The notes: a model not told the origin generated them from the sequence alone. Positions 21,656-31,692 are shown, counted from the first letter of the stretch. The stretch is DNA of 31,721 bases from Glomus cerebriforme (GCA_003550305.1 QKYT01000222.1:108732-140452), one strand, 5' to 3'. A program made the numbers and translations.

Positions 21656-21870
21656 GGTTTGGATTTTCATATTTAAATTGCAATGGTACTAATAAAGATC
21701 ATAAAAGAGCTCTTGAATTATTTGGTTAAACAGCATATGATATTGTTATTATATCGAATTGGAACTAAAATTGATAGTCAAAAAGCATTTAAATTACAAA
21801 GCATCCGCTGATCAAGGAATTAAAAAAAAACTTTCAAAAACTAAGAAAAGAATAAGCAAAAATTCTTATA
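21656..21870 (+). pseudogene. Locus C: decayed Sel1 fragment related to the 3' ends of A and B
   Basis: The DNA is recognisable as the last Sel1 repeats of loci A and B: F-G-F-S-Y-L-N-like residues, T-N-K-D-H-K-R-A-L-E-L-F-G followed by a TAA, then I-G-T-K-I-D-S-Q-K-A-F-K-L. The block encoding the next repeat (A-Q-Y-Y-L-A-K-M-Y) is missing: ATTTAAATTACAAAGCATCC joins two distant parts. The end L-S-K-T-K-K-R and about 60 bp of 3' flank still match A and B. No kinase part is seen upstream. A dead copy, more diverged than A and B. Confidence 0.7.
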
Positions 21871-21930
21871 AAATTCATTAATAGTTTAATTTATTGTAAT
21901 TCGGAATATTTAAATAAAATAATATATTAT

Positions 21931-24845
21931 TGTATATTTAGAGTAAATTATTATAAATATATACATTATCGCGAGTCTGCTGATATATAAAATGATGTCC
22001 GTACGTTATCTTTTATTATTTTTTTTATCCTTCTTCGTAGTATTTATTTTAGATTTTAGATCAACAATTCAAATAAATTAATTTGGAATATATATGCGAT
22101 TCACACATGTTGCATAGCCTATAAAATACCAATTATGGTTTAAGATTTGTTGTTACAAGATTATTAAGCGTTATTGTAGATCATTAATCAATTAACTCGT
22201 GAAGAGAATCATTATACAACATTTGCTTGTGAAAAGCTGCATCCTGGAGTCTTAGAAGCATAATAACAACTCCTCTTATCATAAAAAATTATTCCCATAT
22301 ATAAAAAGGTCTCAATTACCAAATGATGGTCCATACAGTACTCAAATTATAGTTTAAATGATTTATTTTATTTGTTCACATAAAAAAATTTATATAATGT
22401 GTTAATAACTCATGATTTTCTCATAGTATTAACCATCCATCAAGATGTCGAAGACATAATCATGTTGATCGTATCAAATATAGCAGTCTATGGGAATGTG
22501 ATGATCATTAGTAAATTAATTTGTGTAACATAAATATACAAAAAGTCTTGTAACTTAATATTTTCGAAATAAAGTAATGTAATAATTATTATTTAAAAAA
22601 AATTATATTATAAAAAAATTTTTTATTTTTAACCAATATTAAAGCTAATTTCTAGTCTAAAAATTTTTTTACCAGAATTAAGCATTAAATAACTTACGTG
22701 ATAAATATGTGATAAATTCAATAACTATTACAATTAAAAATAGTGAGAAAATACAGTATATGGTATATGTTAAATAAATGAAATGAATAATAAAAAAATT
22801 TTTAAAAAAAAATTTTTTTTTTGCTTTATTAATTTACTATGTAAAAATAAGTAAATACTAAATAATGAGTAACATTTTTTTGAACTGATTAACCGAAATT
22901 TTTAATATTTAAAATCAATAGAAATATTTTTAAGCACCTAATAAACGTCAAAAGATATTAATAAAAAAGTATTATGTTATATATTAAATTTTTCGAATTT
23001 AATCAAATTTAGGCCGGCATTATGAATTTGGCCAGAATTAAGAAATTTTGGCCAGAATTATAAATGAAAAATTGACGATAGACTGATATTATGGGTTTGA
23101 ATTTAAATAAAAAAAAACAAAAATAATATATCTATCTTTTTTTTTAAAAATTTTTTTTAGAAATTAAAAATTACAAAAGGCTCCTTCTTTACATCCTTTT
23201 GTGTTGATATTTTCAGTATTGTGGTTTTGGAAGTTTTTTTTTTGTTCATTGATTTTTTTAACTATTTCTGACTCACTGTTTTTCAATAATCGCATAGAAA
23301 ATTCACTGAAAATTCGTTCCTCTTAAAAAAACTATTAATAGTCCGGAGCGAAGCGATGATAAATGATTAAGATCATGTGGCGATTCCGGTTGTCCGTACG
23401 CGTAAATTGACGAATATTTTGATATTATGTTGGACAAGATAATAAATAATGACGCACAAATAGTTTTTTTCCTCAAAGCTCCGGACTTACAATGGTTTCC
23501 ATTGCCTAGTTGTATTAATATAATGCTGCCAAATAAATAATCTTTCTTTTTTTTAATAAATAAATTATTCATTCTTACAGCATTCTTAAATGATTCTTTA
23601 AGGATTCTTTTGCTGGATTTCTTAAAAATACATAACAATATACTTAAGCTCATAAAAACAATAAAATTTTTTAAAATATTTATTGAATAATAAATATTAG
23701 TATTTAGTATCACTTATATTTTGAGAGAATACTTGATTTTTATTAATAAAAAAAACATTTTTCAATAAAAAATTATATTCAAGTAATATCTTTATAATGA
23801 TTACATCAAGAAATTGAGGCTTATAAAATTTTTAGCTTTACCTTGGTTAATTGTGTGTGTTATATCTTGTAGTAGAATATATATTATAATTGGAGTAGTT
23901 ATATTTTATTTTTTATTTTATATTTTTTTTTTACAAAAGTAAAATTGAACAGATAAAAAAAATTTAGTGAATAGGTTAGTCTTAATTTCTTTTTAATTTT
24001 TGGATACGCTTCTTCTTAAATAAAACAACTGAAATAACCTGCCCACTAATATTAGTACGACTTTTTTACCTCAAAAAACCGTTATCAATACAATAAGAAG
24101 TCTGAGATTACAAAGAAGGTTTTCTTCACCACCATTCTAGTCCTTAAAGAAATAAAAAAAATAAAACAAAATTACCATTTATAATTTTCTTAAAAAAATT
24201 ATAAATAAATCAAAAAATTTTTTTTTTTATTTGTAATTAATATATTCATGTATTAAAGCAAATATTAAATGTTTTCGTTATATTCGCTTTCACTTCTGTA
24301 GAGGCTGAATAATATGAAACTTAGATTTCTACGATGTAATTTTGTTTACAATAATATTTGTCAGAAAAACATCACCAATATGCCAGATACTTTGGATAAA
24401 ATTATAACTTGTATTAGTTAAATTAATTTCTTGACTCTGAAAGGATTAATTAAATGTGAATTTTTTGAATAGTTATGACTTATGACAGTTAATATGATGA
24501 AATATAGGTATCATTAATTAAGATAGTAATGATATTATAATACTGAGTAAAGTTAAGGCATGTGGTGCATGTGAACAAATAAAAAAATCACGTAATAAAT
24601 CATTATTAATTTCCCAAATATAGAAATTTGCATGATGCGACTCATCATGTTTAATTTATTATTGTATCATTATTAATTTTGACTCATTTTTATATTCTTA
24701 TTATTTTTAAATATATAAATACCACCCTTTTTTTTTTAATATTCCGTATTAATTTTCACATTTTCGTATGGTATCTTTAATTATATTATTATCACAATTT
24801 TATTTCCTCTCTATAATCCTTTTTAAAAACTACTCCATCTACCCT
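21931..24845. other. Intergenic, no supported gene
   Basis: About 2.9 kb of AT-rich DNA. The 136-codon minus-strand frame at 23303-23713 has low-complexity content, crosses a GTCCGGAGC/GCTCCGGAC inverted pair (about 23341 and 23478) and has no splice or family support, so it is not called. Fragments at 22300-22515 read as short protein-like stretches but are broken. GGCCGGCATTA and TTGGCCAGAATTA words lie at about 23011-23055. TACAGTA lies at 22334 and 22752. Confidence 0.5.
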
Positions 24846-25079
24846 CTTTAAACTCCCCTTATCTTCCTTATACTGTATGTGAGAATTTTCTCGTGTCAGG
24901 CAAGGAAAGCTGGTCAGTTAGTTGAGTACCTCCTAACTTGCTGGTTGGTTTATTTTTTCTCCTTTAAACTCCCTCTTAACTTCCTTATACTGTATGTGAG
25001 AATTTTCTCGTGTCAGGCAAGGGAAGCTGGTCAGTTAGTTGAGTATCTCCTAACTGGCTGGTTGGTTTTAGATTAGAAT
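24846..25079. repeat. 117-bp tandem duplication
   Basis: Two copies (about 24846-24962 and 24963-25079) share TTCCTTATACTGTATGTGAG and the following block with a few substitutions. Each contains GTTAG...CTAAC, which could pair. The 65-codon open frame across it simply repeats itself and is not considered a gene. The TACTGTA heptamers at 24871 and 24988 are therefore one event copied twice. Confidence 0.85.
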
Positions 25080-25182
25080 TCCCTCCTCATTTATTTCAAA
25101 AAATCCAGTAACTCTAAAAGATACCATCTATTCCCTCCTCATTTATTTCAAAAAATCCAGTAACTCTAAAAGATACCATCTG
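25079..25182. repeat. 52-bp near-perfect tandem duplication
   Basis: Units 25079-25130 and 25131-25182 both begin TTCCCTCCTCATTTATTTCA and differ only in the last base (CATCTA / CATCTG). It lies directly after the 117-bp duplication. Confidence 0.9.
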
Positions 25183-25229
25183 TTATCAAAGTCTATTACT
25201 AGTTGAGAATATGAAACCTGAAACCTGCT

Positions 25230-25860
25230 TTTCCTAAAAAGAAGATAATCAATATATTATTGGATTTAACAAAATAAACTGATAAGGAAGAAACAATTTT
25301 ATTAACAGAAAATGGAGAAACAAAATATATATACAATGCAGAAAAAAAAGAAGGTGTATTAGACCTTTTGAACAGTAAAGACAAAAGAATCACAAATATA
25401 CAATCTGTACAAATTACAGGAAAGCAACAACTAAAATTAGATAAATGGATGAATAAAGAATTGATGAAGACTAAAGAGATCACCGAAAATAGAAATTAAA
25501 ATAATAAGAAATGAAGAAGCTAAAACAAAAATGTACAGGAAAAAATGGAAAGAACGAGAACAATTTGAGGAAAAAGTATGTAAATGAAGAAAATTATGAT
25601 AGAAAATAAGAAAGTGCCAGGACTATTGGAGATTACTTATGAAACGTGGAAAAAGTGAGAATTAATTGAGAAAATAATTGAATAAAAAAACACCTAGAAG
25701 AGGAACAGTATACCCAAGAAACAAAATGTGAAAATAATTTGAAGTTAACAAGTTTTATTATGTTAAACATATGAAAAAAAAGTGTTATAAGTTAGAAATA
25801 GAAGGAAAATGTAAATTAGAAAAGGATAATGAAGGAAACGATTAGAAAATGGAAAAAAAT
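25230..25860 (+). pseudogene. Degraded non-LTR retrotransposon (reverse transcriptase) remnant
   Basis: The plus strand at about 25288-25497 reads without stops as T-D-K-E-E-T-I-L-L-T-E-N-G-E followed by a lysine-rich stretch resembling the region before the RT domain in LINE-like ORF2 proteins. At about 25610-25658 another frame gives K-V-P-G-L-L-E-I-T-Y-E-T-W-K-K then a stop. This resembles the K-A-P-G-x-(S/D)-G-I-x-Y-E-x-W motif at the start of non-LTR reverse transcriptases. Frames change several times, so it is dead. It is A-rich throughout, like other Rhizophagus LINE remnants as I recall them. No catalytic F-A-D-D box was found. The minus-strand open frame at 25199-25483 is its shadow. 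Confidence 0.5.
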
Positions 25861-26490
25861 ATAACAAAATTATATGAATGAAGAGTATTAAACAACGTTC
25901 AATAAAATTAATTTATATTTGTTAAGATAGAATAGATTAGAGACATTTTTAAATTATACTAAACTTATTATTTTTTTTATTTTAACTATCAAATGAACAA
26001 TTAATAATTACGAAAAAAAAACTTTATTTTTTTTTATTTTTATTAAAATAATTAATATAATAATTAAAAATATTATTTCATGAATCGTTTCGGCCGGATA
26101 ATTTAATGGATTTTCCATCAGAATAGTCAAAACTATTAATATTATTTTTTAGGATTTTTTAGTATTGAATTTTTACTATTTGATTTTTCTCAATTAAGGT
26201 AAATTTTTAATTTATAAGTCCGAATATGTGTTTTTTAGTATAGGTTTTTTTTAGTTTAGTTTTTATTTTTAGATGTGAGAACGAATTAGGATTCATATTT
26301 TTTATTCGTAATATATAAATAGTACTATAAAGGTGCGGACTTAAACTCATTTTTTTTTAAAAAAAATATTTATGGAATCTTTATTATACTGTATACAGTA
26401 CATGCAGAAAGTTTATTGTCTCAGAAATAACAATCAGAAATTATACAAGTATTATGCAACTGGCACATGCACATATATAATATGCGCTTG
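25861..26490. other. Intergenic, no supported gene
   Basis: AT-rich. TACTGTATACAGTA, a perfect 14-bp palindrome made of two abutting heptamers, lies at 26387-26400. TTTCGGCCGGATAATT lies at about 26088. Confidence 0.5.
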
Positions 26491-26673
26491 CACGTGACAT
26501 CACGCGTGGCTGCATATTTTTTGTCACCGGTGTCACGCCCGGTTGTGATTCAAAATACTATTTATAGTTTTTCTTGTGGTGGTGTGAACCCTATTTGTCA
26601 CGCTGGCACACAAAAAGCGGTGCCGATCTGTTTATAAAAAATTTTTTTCATTCCCTTTTATCATTACTCCATT
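26491..26673 (+). promoter_or_regulatory. Candidate promoter of locus B
   Basis: This is a locally GC-richer stretch. CACGTG at 26491-26496 is followed by CATCACGCGTGG, TTGTCACCGGTGTCACGCCC (about 26520-26540) and TTGTCACGC (about 26596). TTTATAAAAA at 26631-26640 lies 34-43 bp before the ATG, where a TATA-like box could sit. TTTGTCACGCC-type words also occur at about 9650-9720. Regulatory role is inferred from position and composition only. Confidence 0.35.
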
Positions 26674-28089
26674 ATGTCTAATAATATCGAAAAGCAGGAT
26701 GAAGATACAAATGGGATTACTTGGATTGAAGAAGCTATTGTTAAAGGGTATTTTAAATATTATGATTATAAAGATTTTAGTAATATCCAGGAAATTGGCT
26801 GCGGAGGATTTGCAAGGGTCTATCGTGCAAATTGGAAAAATTCGGAACAATATTTTGCGTTGAAATCTTTTTTTGATCTTAACGATATTAATGGAAAAGA
26901 ACTTGTTCGTGAGGTTATTATTTCAATATTTGTTATTTGTGATTTGTATTCTTTCTTAATTAAATTTATATTTGTTATTATAGCTTAAAATTCAAAGAGA
27001 TATACTGTACATTTTCATGAAAATATTATTAGCTTCTATGGAATTACAGAGTTTGAGACAGGTAAGATTAAAAAAATTATTATCAAAATTACTTTATTAT
27101 TTGGTAAAAATGTAAAAGAAGAAATGACTTTTATTTCATTTATTATTAGGAACCCAAAATGGTCAATTGAAAAATTACGGGTTAGTACTGGAATATGCCG
27201 ATAGTGGTACCCTTAAAAACTATTTGAAGAAAAACTTTAATATTCTTACTTGGAATGATAAATATAACATGGCGTACCAATTGGCTTGTGCTGTATCGTG
27301 CTTACATAATGAAGGAATGGTGCATCGTGATTTGGTAATATATTTTTTTTTTACTTTTATTCAATTCAAATAACCATATTATTATTTATAACATATTTAA
27401 ATTTTCAATAGCACACTAAAAATGTATTAGTTCATCAAAAAATTATCAAGTTGGCTGATTTTGGGCTATCAAGAAGAATTGATGCATCATCCGTATCATC
27501 TAAACAATCAAAATTCTTTGGAGTTGTTCCTTATGTTGATCCATCAAGATTTGATAATCAAAGAAAATACACATTAAGTGAAGCGAATGACATTTACAGT
27601 ATTGGTGTATTATTGTGGGAGATATCTAGTGGTCAGCCTCCCTTTTGTAATGAAGAATATGATTTTTCTTTGGCTGTAGCTATTCTACAAGGTCGTAGAG
27701 AAAACCGTATTCCTGGTACACCTAAAGATTATATGAAAATTTATACTGGTTTGTAAAAAATTTAAACATAATATTATAATATATAATATGCAGTACTATT
27801 TAATTTATTAAAAATTTATTAATTTACTTTAGAATGTTGGGATGGTGAACCTGATAATCGTCCAACTATAAATCAGGTAGTAGAAAGATTAAGAGCACTT
27901 ATTGCAAAAGAAAATGTAACAACAGAAAATTATCAAACAAATCTTCAATCATCAGATAACGGAGCTTTAAGTGTTAGTAGATCATTGCATCAAAATTTAT
28001 ATCAAGAAATTAAGAAATTTTATAAAAAGAATATAGTTGAAAAAAACAATTTTTCAAATGGTATAATAAATTCTTTTTATTATTCTTAG
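26674..28089 (+). pseudogene. Locus B kinase 1: TKL kinase with a 5-bp scar in exon 2
   Basis: Exons: 26674-26913, 26984-27061, 27150-27334, 27412-27748 and 27833-28089, with GT-AG introns of about 70-90 bp at the same places as in locus A. Motifs: glycine loop G-C-G-G-F-A-R-V-Y, F-A-L-K with the lysine, H-R-D-L, K-N-V-L, A-D-F-G, V-D-P at the APE site, D-I-Y-S-I-G and E-C-W-D-G-E-P-D-N-R-P. Exon 2 has 78 nt instead of the 73 expected. The extra five bases (CTGTA) create TACTGTA at 27003-27009 and shift the frame into a stop early in exon 3. Apart from this the kinase would be catalytically complete. The stop TAG is at 28087-28089 unless an intron at 28061-28152 joins it to kinase 2. An assembly error is possible but unlikely for this precise 5-mer. 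Confidence 0.75.
27003..27009. repeat. TACTGTA excision-scar candidate in kinase exon 2
   Basis: Locus A reads GATATACATTTTC here; locus B reads GATATACTGTACATTTTC. The difference is five bases, fitting a TA duplication plus CTG. Confidence 0.65.
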
Positions 28090-28152
28090 ACAATTTTTAT
28101 TTTCCTAATTATAAATTGTTTTACAAATCATACCCAATTAATGCTGATGTAG

Positions 28153-29815
28153 TTGTAATTGGAGCTAGTGTAAAAAAGGTTGAAGATAAAACCAATGAAG
28201 TCAAGGCGACTTACAGCAAAGAATTAACTAAAGGAGATACGAATAAATGGATTGAATGGATTGAAAAGGCTATCTATAAAGAATATTTGAAATATTATGA
28301 ATACAAACATTTTATTAATATTAAGGAAATTAGAAATGGAGGTTCCGGGAAATTATTCCGTGCAAATTTGAATGGAAACTTGAATCAGTATTTGTTGAAA
28401 TCTTATTTTCTGAACAATTCCACGGTTAAAGAAATTATTCACGAGGTAATTATGAAATATAATTGAAACAAATTTATAATATGTATTCTTTAACTTTTTA
28501 TTTATAATATAGCTTGAATTATATCGAGATGTACATCATAATAACATTTAATTTCTATGGAATTACAAAAAAATTTGAGTCAGGTATTGTAGAATGTTTA
28601 ATGATTTATTACTTCTAAATTAATTTTAATAAATTTATTAAGATTGGTCATCCCATAATTAATTCATTAGATGATCAAGGTCAATTGGGAAATTATATGT
28701 TGGTAATGGAATATGCCGATAGTGATTCCCTTCGAAACTATTTAAAGAAATGGTTTGATGATCTTACCTGGGATGATAAATATAATTTTGCTTACCAAAT
28801 GGCAGATGCCATATCATTTTTACATAATAATGAAATTGTGCATCGTGATTTGGTAATTATTTTACTTTATTCAATTGTAGATTTATTTTATATTTTATTA
28901 GTAATATTATGTTTATTCTTTAATAGCATTCTGGTAATGTGTTGGTTCATCAAAAAATTATCAAGTTAACTGGTTTCGGACTATCAAAAAATATTGAAAA
29001 AACATCATCTAAAATTACATCCGATTTTCCTTATATTGATCCAAATAAACAAAAACATAATGGTAATACCTCCTTAATACAACAGTCTTTAAATAAAGAA
29101 AGTGATATTTATAGTCTTGGCGTACTTTTTTGGGAGATATCTAGTGGTATGCCACCTTTTAGTGAACAGAATGATGTTATGTTACCTTACAAAATTTCAC
29201 AAGGTTATAGAGAAAAAATTGTTCCTGGTACACCCGAAGATTATGTAAACCTTTATACTGGTAAATATAATTTAAATTAATCAAAAATTTACACTATTTT
29301 AATTATTATTATTCTAATTTATTATAAATTATAGAATGTTGGGACGGTGAACCAGATAAACGACCAACTGCAAGTCAGATATTAGCAAGATTAACAATAG
29401 TCAACAAACAAATATATCCATCTTCAGAACAAAATTCCAGTAGTTATAGAGGATCAGATAAATCACCAGCAAATTTTAAAGATTTAGATCTTTTCGCAAT
29501 AACGAGTAATGACATTATATTATGGGATATAAACGTAGTAGTTAATGGAATAGCAGAATTTGTTATTAAAATAACTAATGAAGGAAAAGAACCAACATTA
29601 AGAAAAACGCACATTCTTGATTATTTAAATGATCATAGTATAAATTTAGAAAAAATTTATGTTTGGATATCAGAAAATCATAATAATCCAAATTCAATTT
29701 TTTTACTTGGATATTTTAATTGTTTAGGAATTGGAACACCTAAAGATCGTAAAAAGGCGTTCGAATATTTTACCAAACTTTTAATGAAAGATCATGAATT
29801 TGCGCCATATTATGT
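28153..29815 (+). pseudogene. Locus B pseudokinase 2 with linker and first Sel1 repeat, 2-bp deletion
   Basis: Exons: 28153-28445, 28513-28583, 28671-28852, 28927-29260 and 29335 onward. The glycine loop reads R-N-G-G-S-G-K-L-F, the lysine L-L-K-S is kept, HRDL and G-N-V-L are kept, and the DFG site reads G-F-G. Exon 2 is 71 nt, two short of locus A: AACATTATTAATTTC in A is AACATTTAATTTC here, giving an in-frame TAA. Exons 3-5 are otherwise open. They run through D-I-Y-S-L-G, E-C-W-D-G-E-P-D-K-R-P and a linker of about 100 residues to a first Sel1 repeat (F-L-L-G-Y-F-N-C-L-G-I-G-T). Loss of the DFG aspartate predates the A/B duplication because both copies share it. No own ATG start is visible. 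Confidence 0.72.
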
Positions 29816-30403
29816 CATTTACGTGGATACGGTACTAAAAAGAATGAAAAATTGGCTTTTAGACATTTGGGAGGATCTGCTGGTGTAGACTGTGCAGCAG
29901 CACAATTAATTATGGGTTATTGTTATTATATGGGATTAGGTATTAAAAAAGATTTAAAATTATCACTTTTTTGGTATGAAAAATCTGCAAATAATGGTAA
30001 TTTAATAGCAAAATATAATCTTGGACTTTCATATTTAAATGGCAATGGTATTGATAAAGATCATAAAAAGGGTTTCGAATTATCTAAACAGTCAGCTGAC
30101 GGAGGATATTCGGGTGGAATATCGTTGTTTGGATATTGTTATTATGTTGGAATTGGAACTGAAATTGATAAACAAAAAGCATTTGAATTATATCAAAAGG
30201 CCGCAAACTTGGGTAATATTATGGCCCAGTACTATCTTGCAAAAATGTACGAAGAAGGGGAAGGAATTGTTAAAGACATGGATCAAGCAAAGGTTTGGTA
30301 CAAAGCATCCGCTGATCAAGGAAACAAAAACGCTCAAAATAGATTAAAAAAGCTTTCAAAAACTAAAAAAGGAATAAGCAAAGATTTTTGTAAAATTCAT
30401 TAA
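29816..30403 (+). pseudogene. Locus B Sel1 repeats, out of frame with the kinase part
   Basis: After a 10-bp deletion at about 29812-29816 (A: TTATGTTGGATTATGTC; B: TTATGTC) the Sel1 frame continues as R-G-Y-G-T-K-K-N-E-K-L-A-F and holds about five repeats to the TAA at 30401-30403. Repeats include A-Q-L-I-M-G-Y-C-Y-Y, L-G-L-S-Y-L-N-G-N-G, I-S-L-F-G-Y-C-Y and A-Q-Y-Y-L-A-K-M-Y. The end reads L-S-K-T-K-K-G-I-S-K-D-F-C-K-I-H. In the kinase frame the deletion leads to a TAG within about 25 codons. The Sel1 reading frame itself is intact and could be expressed only if it has its own start; no good ATG is present near its beginning. Confidence 0.72.
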
Positions 30404-30489
30404 TTAATTTATGTAATTTAAAATACTTTAATAATTTTGAAAGTTGTTAAAATGATATCATGTTATATATTATAGTATATTATTATACA

Positions 30490-30496
30490 TACAGTA
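30490..30496. repeat. TACAGTA excision-scar candidate
   Basis: B: TTATACATACAGTATATAGG. A (about 16840): TTATACATATATATAAG. Removing CAGTA from B leaves the same sequence except for one TA step. Confidence 0.5.
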
Positions 30497-30718
30497 TATA
30501 GGATTGTGTAATTTTAAATGATGGTAATCATGAAAACCAATAAATTTCTTTATTTTTATTTTACTTCCTTAAATTAAAAAGCTTCTCACCCATCTCCTTG
30601 TTTAACTAAAGTAAAAAAAAACTATTATTGTATATGTAAATTAGGAAGATTCTATCGAAAAAATTTTGTTTTTCCAAATCTTTCGGTGCTTTCTAAATTA
30701 ATCATTCTTGGAAATTAA

Positions 30719-30725
30719 TACAGTA
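30719..30725. repeat. TACAGTA excision-scar candidate
   Basis: B: ATTAATACAGTATATATT. A (about 17037): ATTAATATATATT. Removing CAGTA from B gives A exactly over this stretch. Confidence 0.6.
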
Positions 30726-31692
30726 TATATTTTTTTAGTAATGTCGTTCATCCGTATTATTGTTTCATAGATCAAAATAGAATAACCCTAATTAATCCAT
30801 ATTAGAATTTTGATAAAAAGTTAATTGAAGTTTTATATCATTAATTCTAGTAAAAAAAAAAAAAAAAAAAAAGAAACCTTGGATTTACATTTTATAGATA
30901 AATAATTGCGTGAATAAAATATTCGTTATGACGATAAATTTCGAAATATTTCGTCTGCAAAAATCAAAACATATAATCTATTCATTTTGAACTTGTTAGA
31001 AAATTCTTATTTTGTAAGTTAATAAAGAAATTTAATTACATAATAACATGTTTTTTTAAAATATGTACTCACAATTTTGTTCAACGTGTAAAATATGTAC
31101 TATAATTAATGTAATTCATGTAAAAACTTAATACTTTGCATGATGCGTAAAGAAGGTCTGCTACTCCTTCTTTTGAGGTCTTACCACTACTTTTATTTTT
31201 ATGTTAGATGATTTAAAATTTGACTTTTGTTCTTCTTTTCATCTTTCTTCTTACTCGATGAGTTTTTTCTTGAAATCATTGCATTTGTATGATTTCGCTG
31301 TTTTTCATACTTGTATTGGTAAAAAATATTTCTTCATAGCCCAACCAGTATCATGACACAACTGTTAATTCATACAATTGATTATTTAAGAATATTTCTT
31401 ACAAACAATATTTTAAATCTTCTAAAGTTATTTTTTGCATTATCAATAACAGTTTTTTAGTGCTTTAAAATTTTATCTTTATAATAAGTATAAAAAATCT
31501 TAAATATTAATATATGTCAAATTTAATGAAAAGCCAAGGAATTTATGGAAAGATTTTGAAGAATATCAGATAAAGTTAAGATAATTTACATCATTAGAAT
31601 TTTTATAGTTTAATATTATTTCTTAAATTATTTATTTTTAAAAGAAATGCTACAATTCTGCTAATTCTGCTATGAGCTTAATAATTCACTAG

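Larger units (their letters stand above)
30404..31692. other. Intergenic; 3' flank shared with locus A, no supported gene
   Basis: About 370 bp align with the DNA after locus A (16710-17090). Within it TACAGTA occurs at 30490-30496 and 30719-30725, where A has only TA runs. A run of about 21 A lies at about 30850. The rest, to 31692, is AT-rich with no gene seen. Confidence 0.5.

Noticed and set aside
23303..23713. 136-codon minus-strand open frame
   Set aside because: Longest unexplained frame, but low-complexity, with no recognised motif and an inverted GTCCGGAGC pair inside it; could be reconsidered if transcripts exist.
24879..25076. 65-codon open frame with a repeated peptide
   Set aside because: The repeat is the 117-bp tandem duplication; non-ATG start and no further evidence of coding.
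25199..25483. 94-codon minus-strand open frame
   Set aside because: Antisense of the retrotransposon remnant, which reads sensibly on the plus strand.
28685..28969. Open frames running from exon 3 into the following intron (also 14176-14460, 12596-12877, 27167-27373)
   Set aside because: They read through GT donors directly after H-R-D-L; the next exon continues the kinase in frame after the AG.
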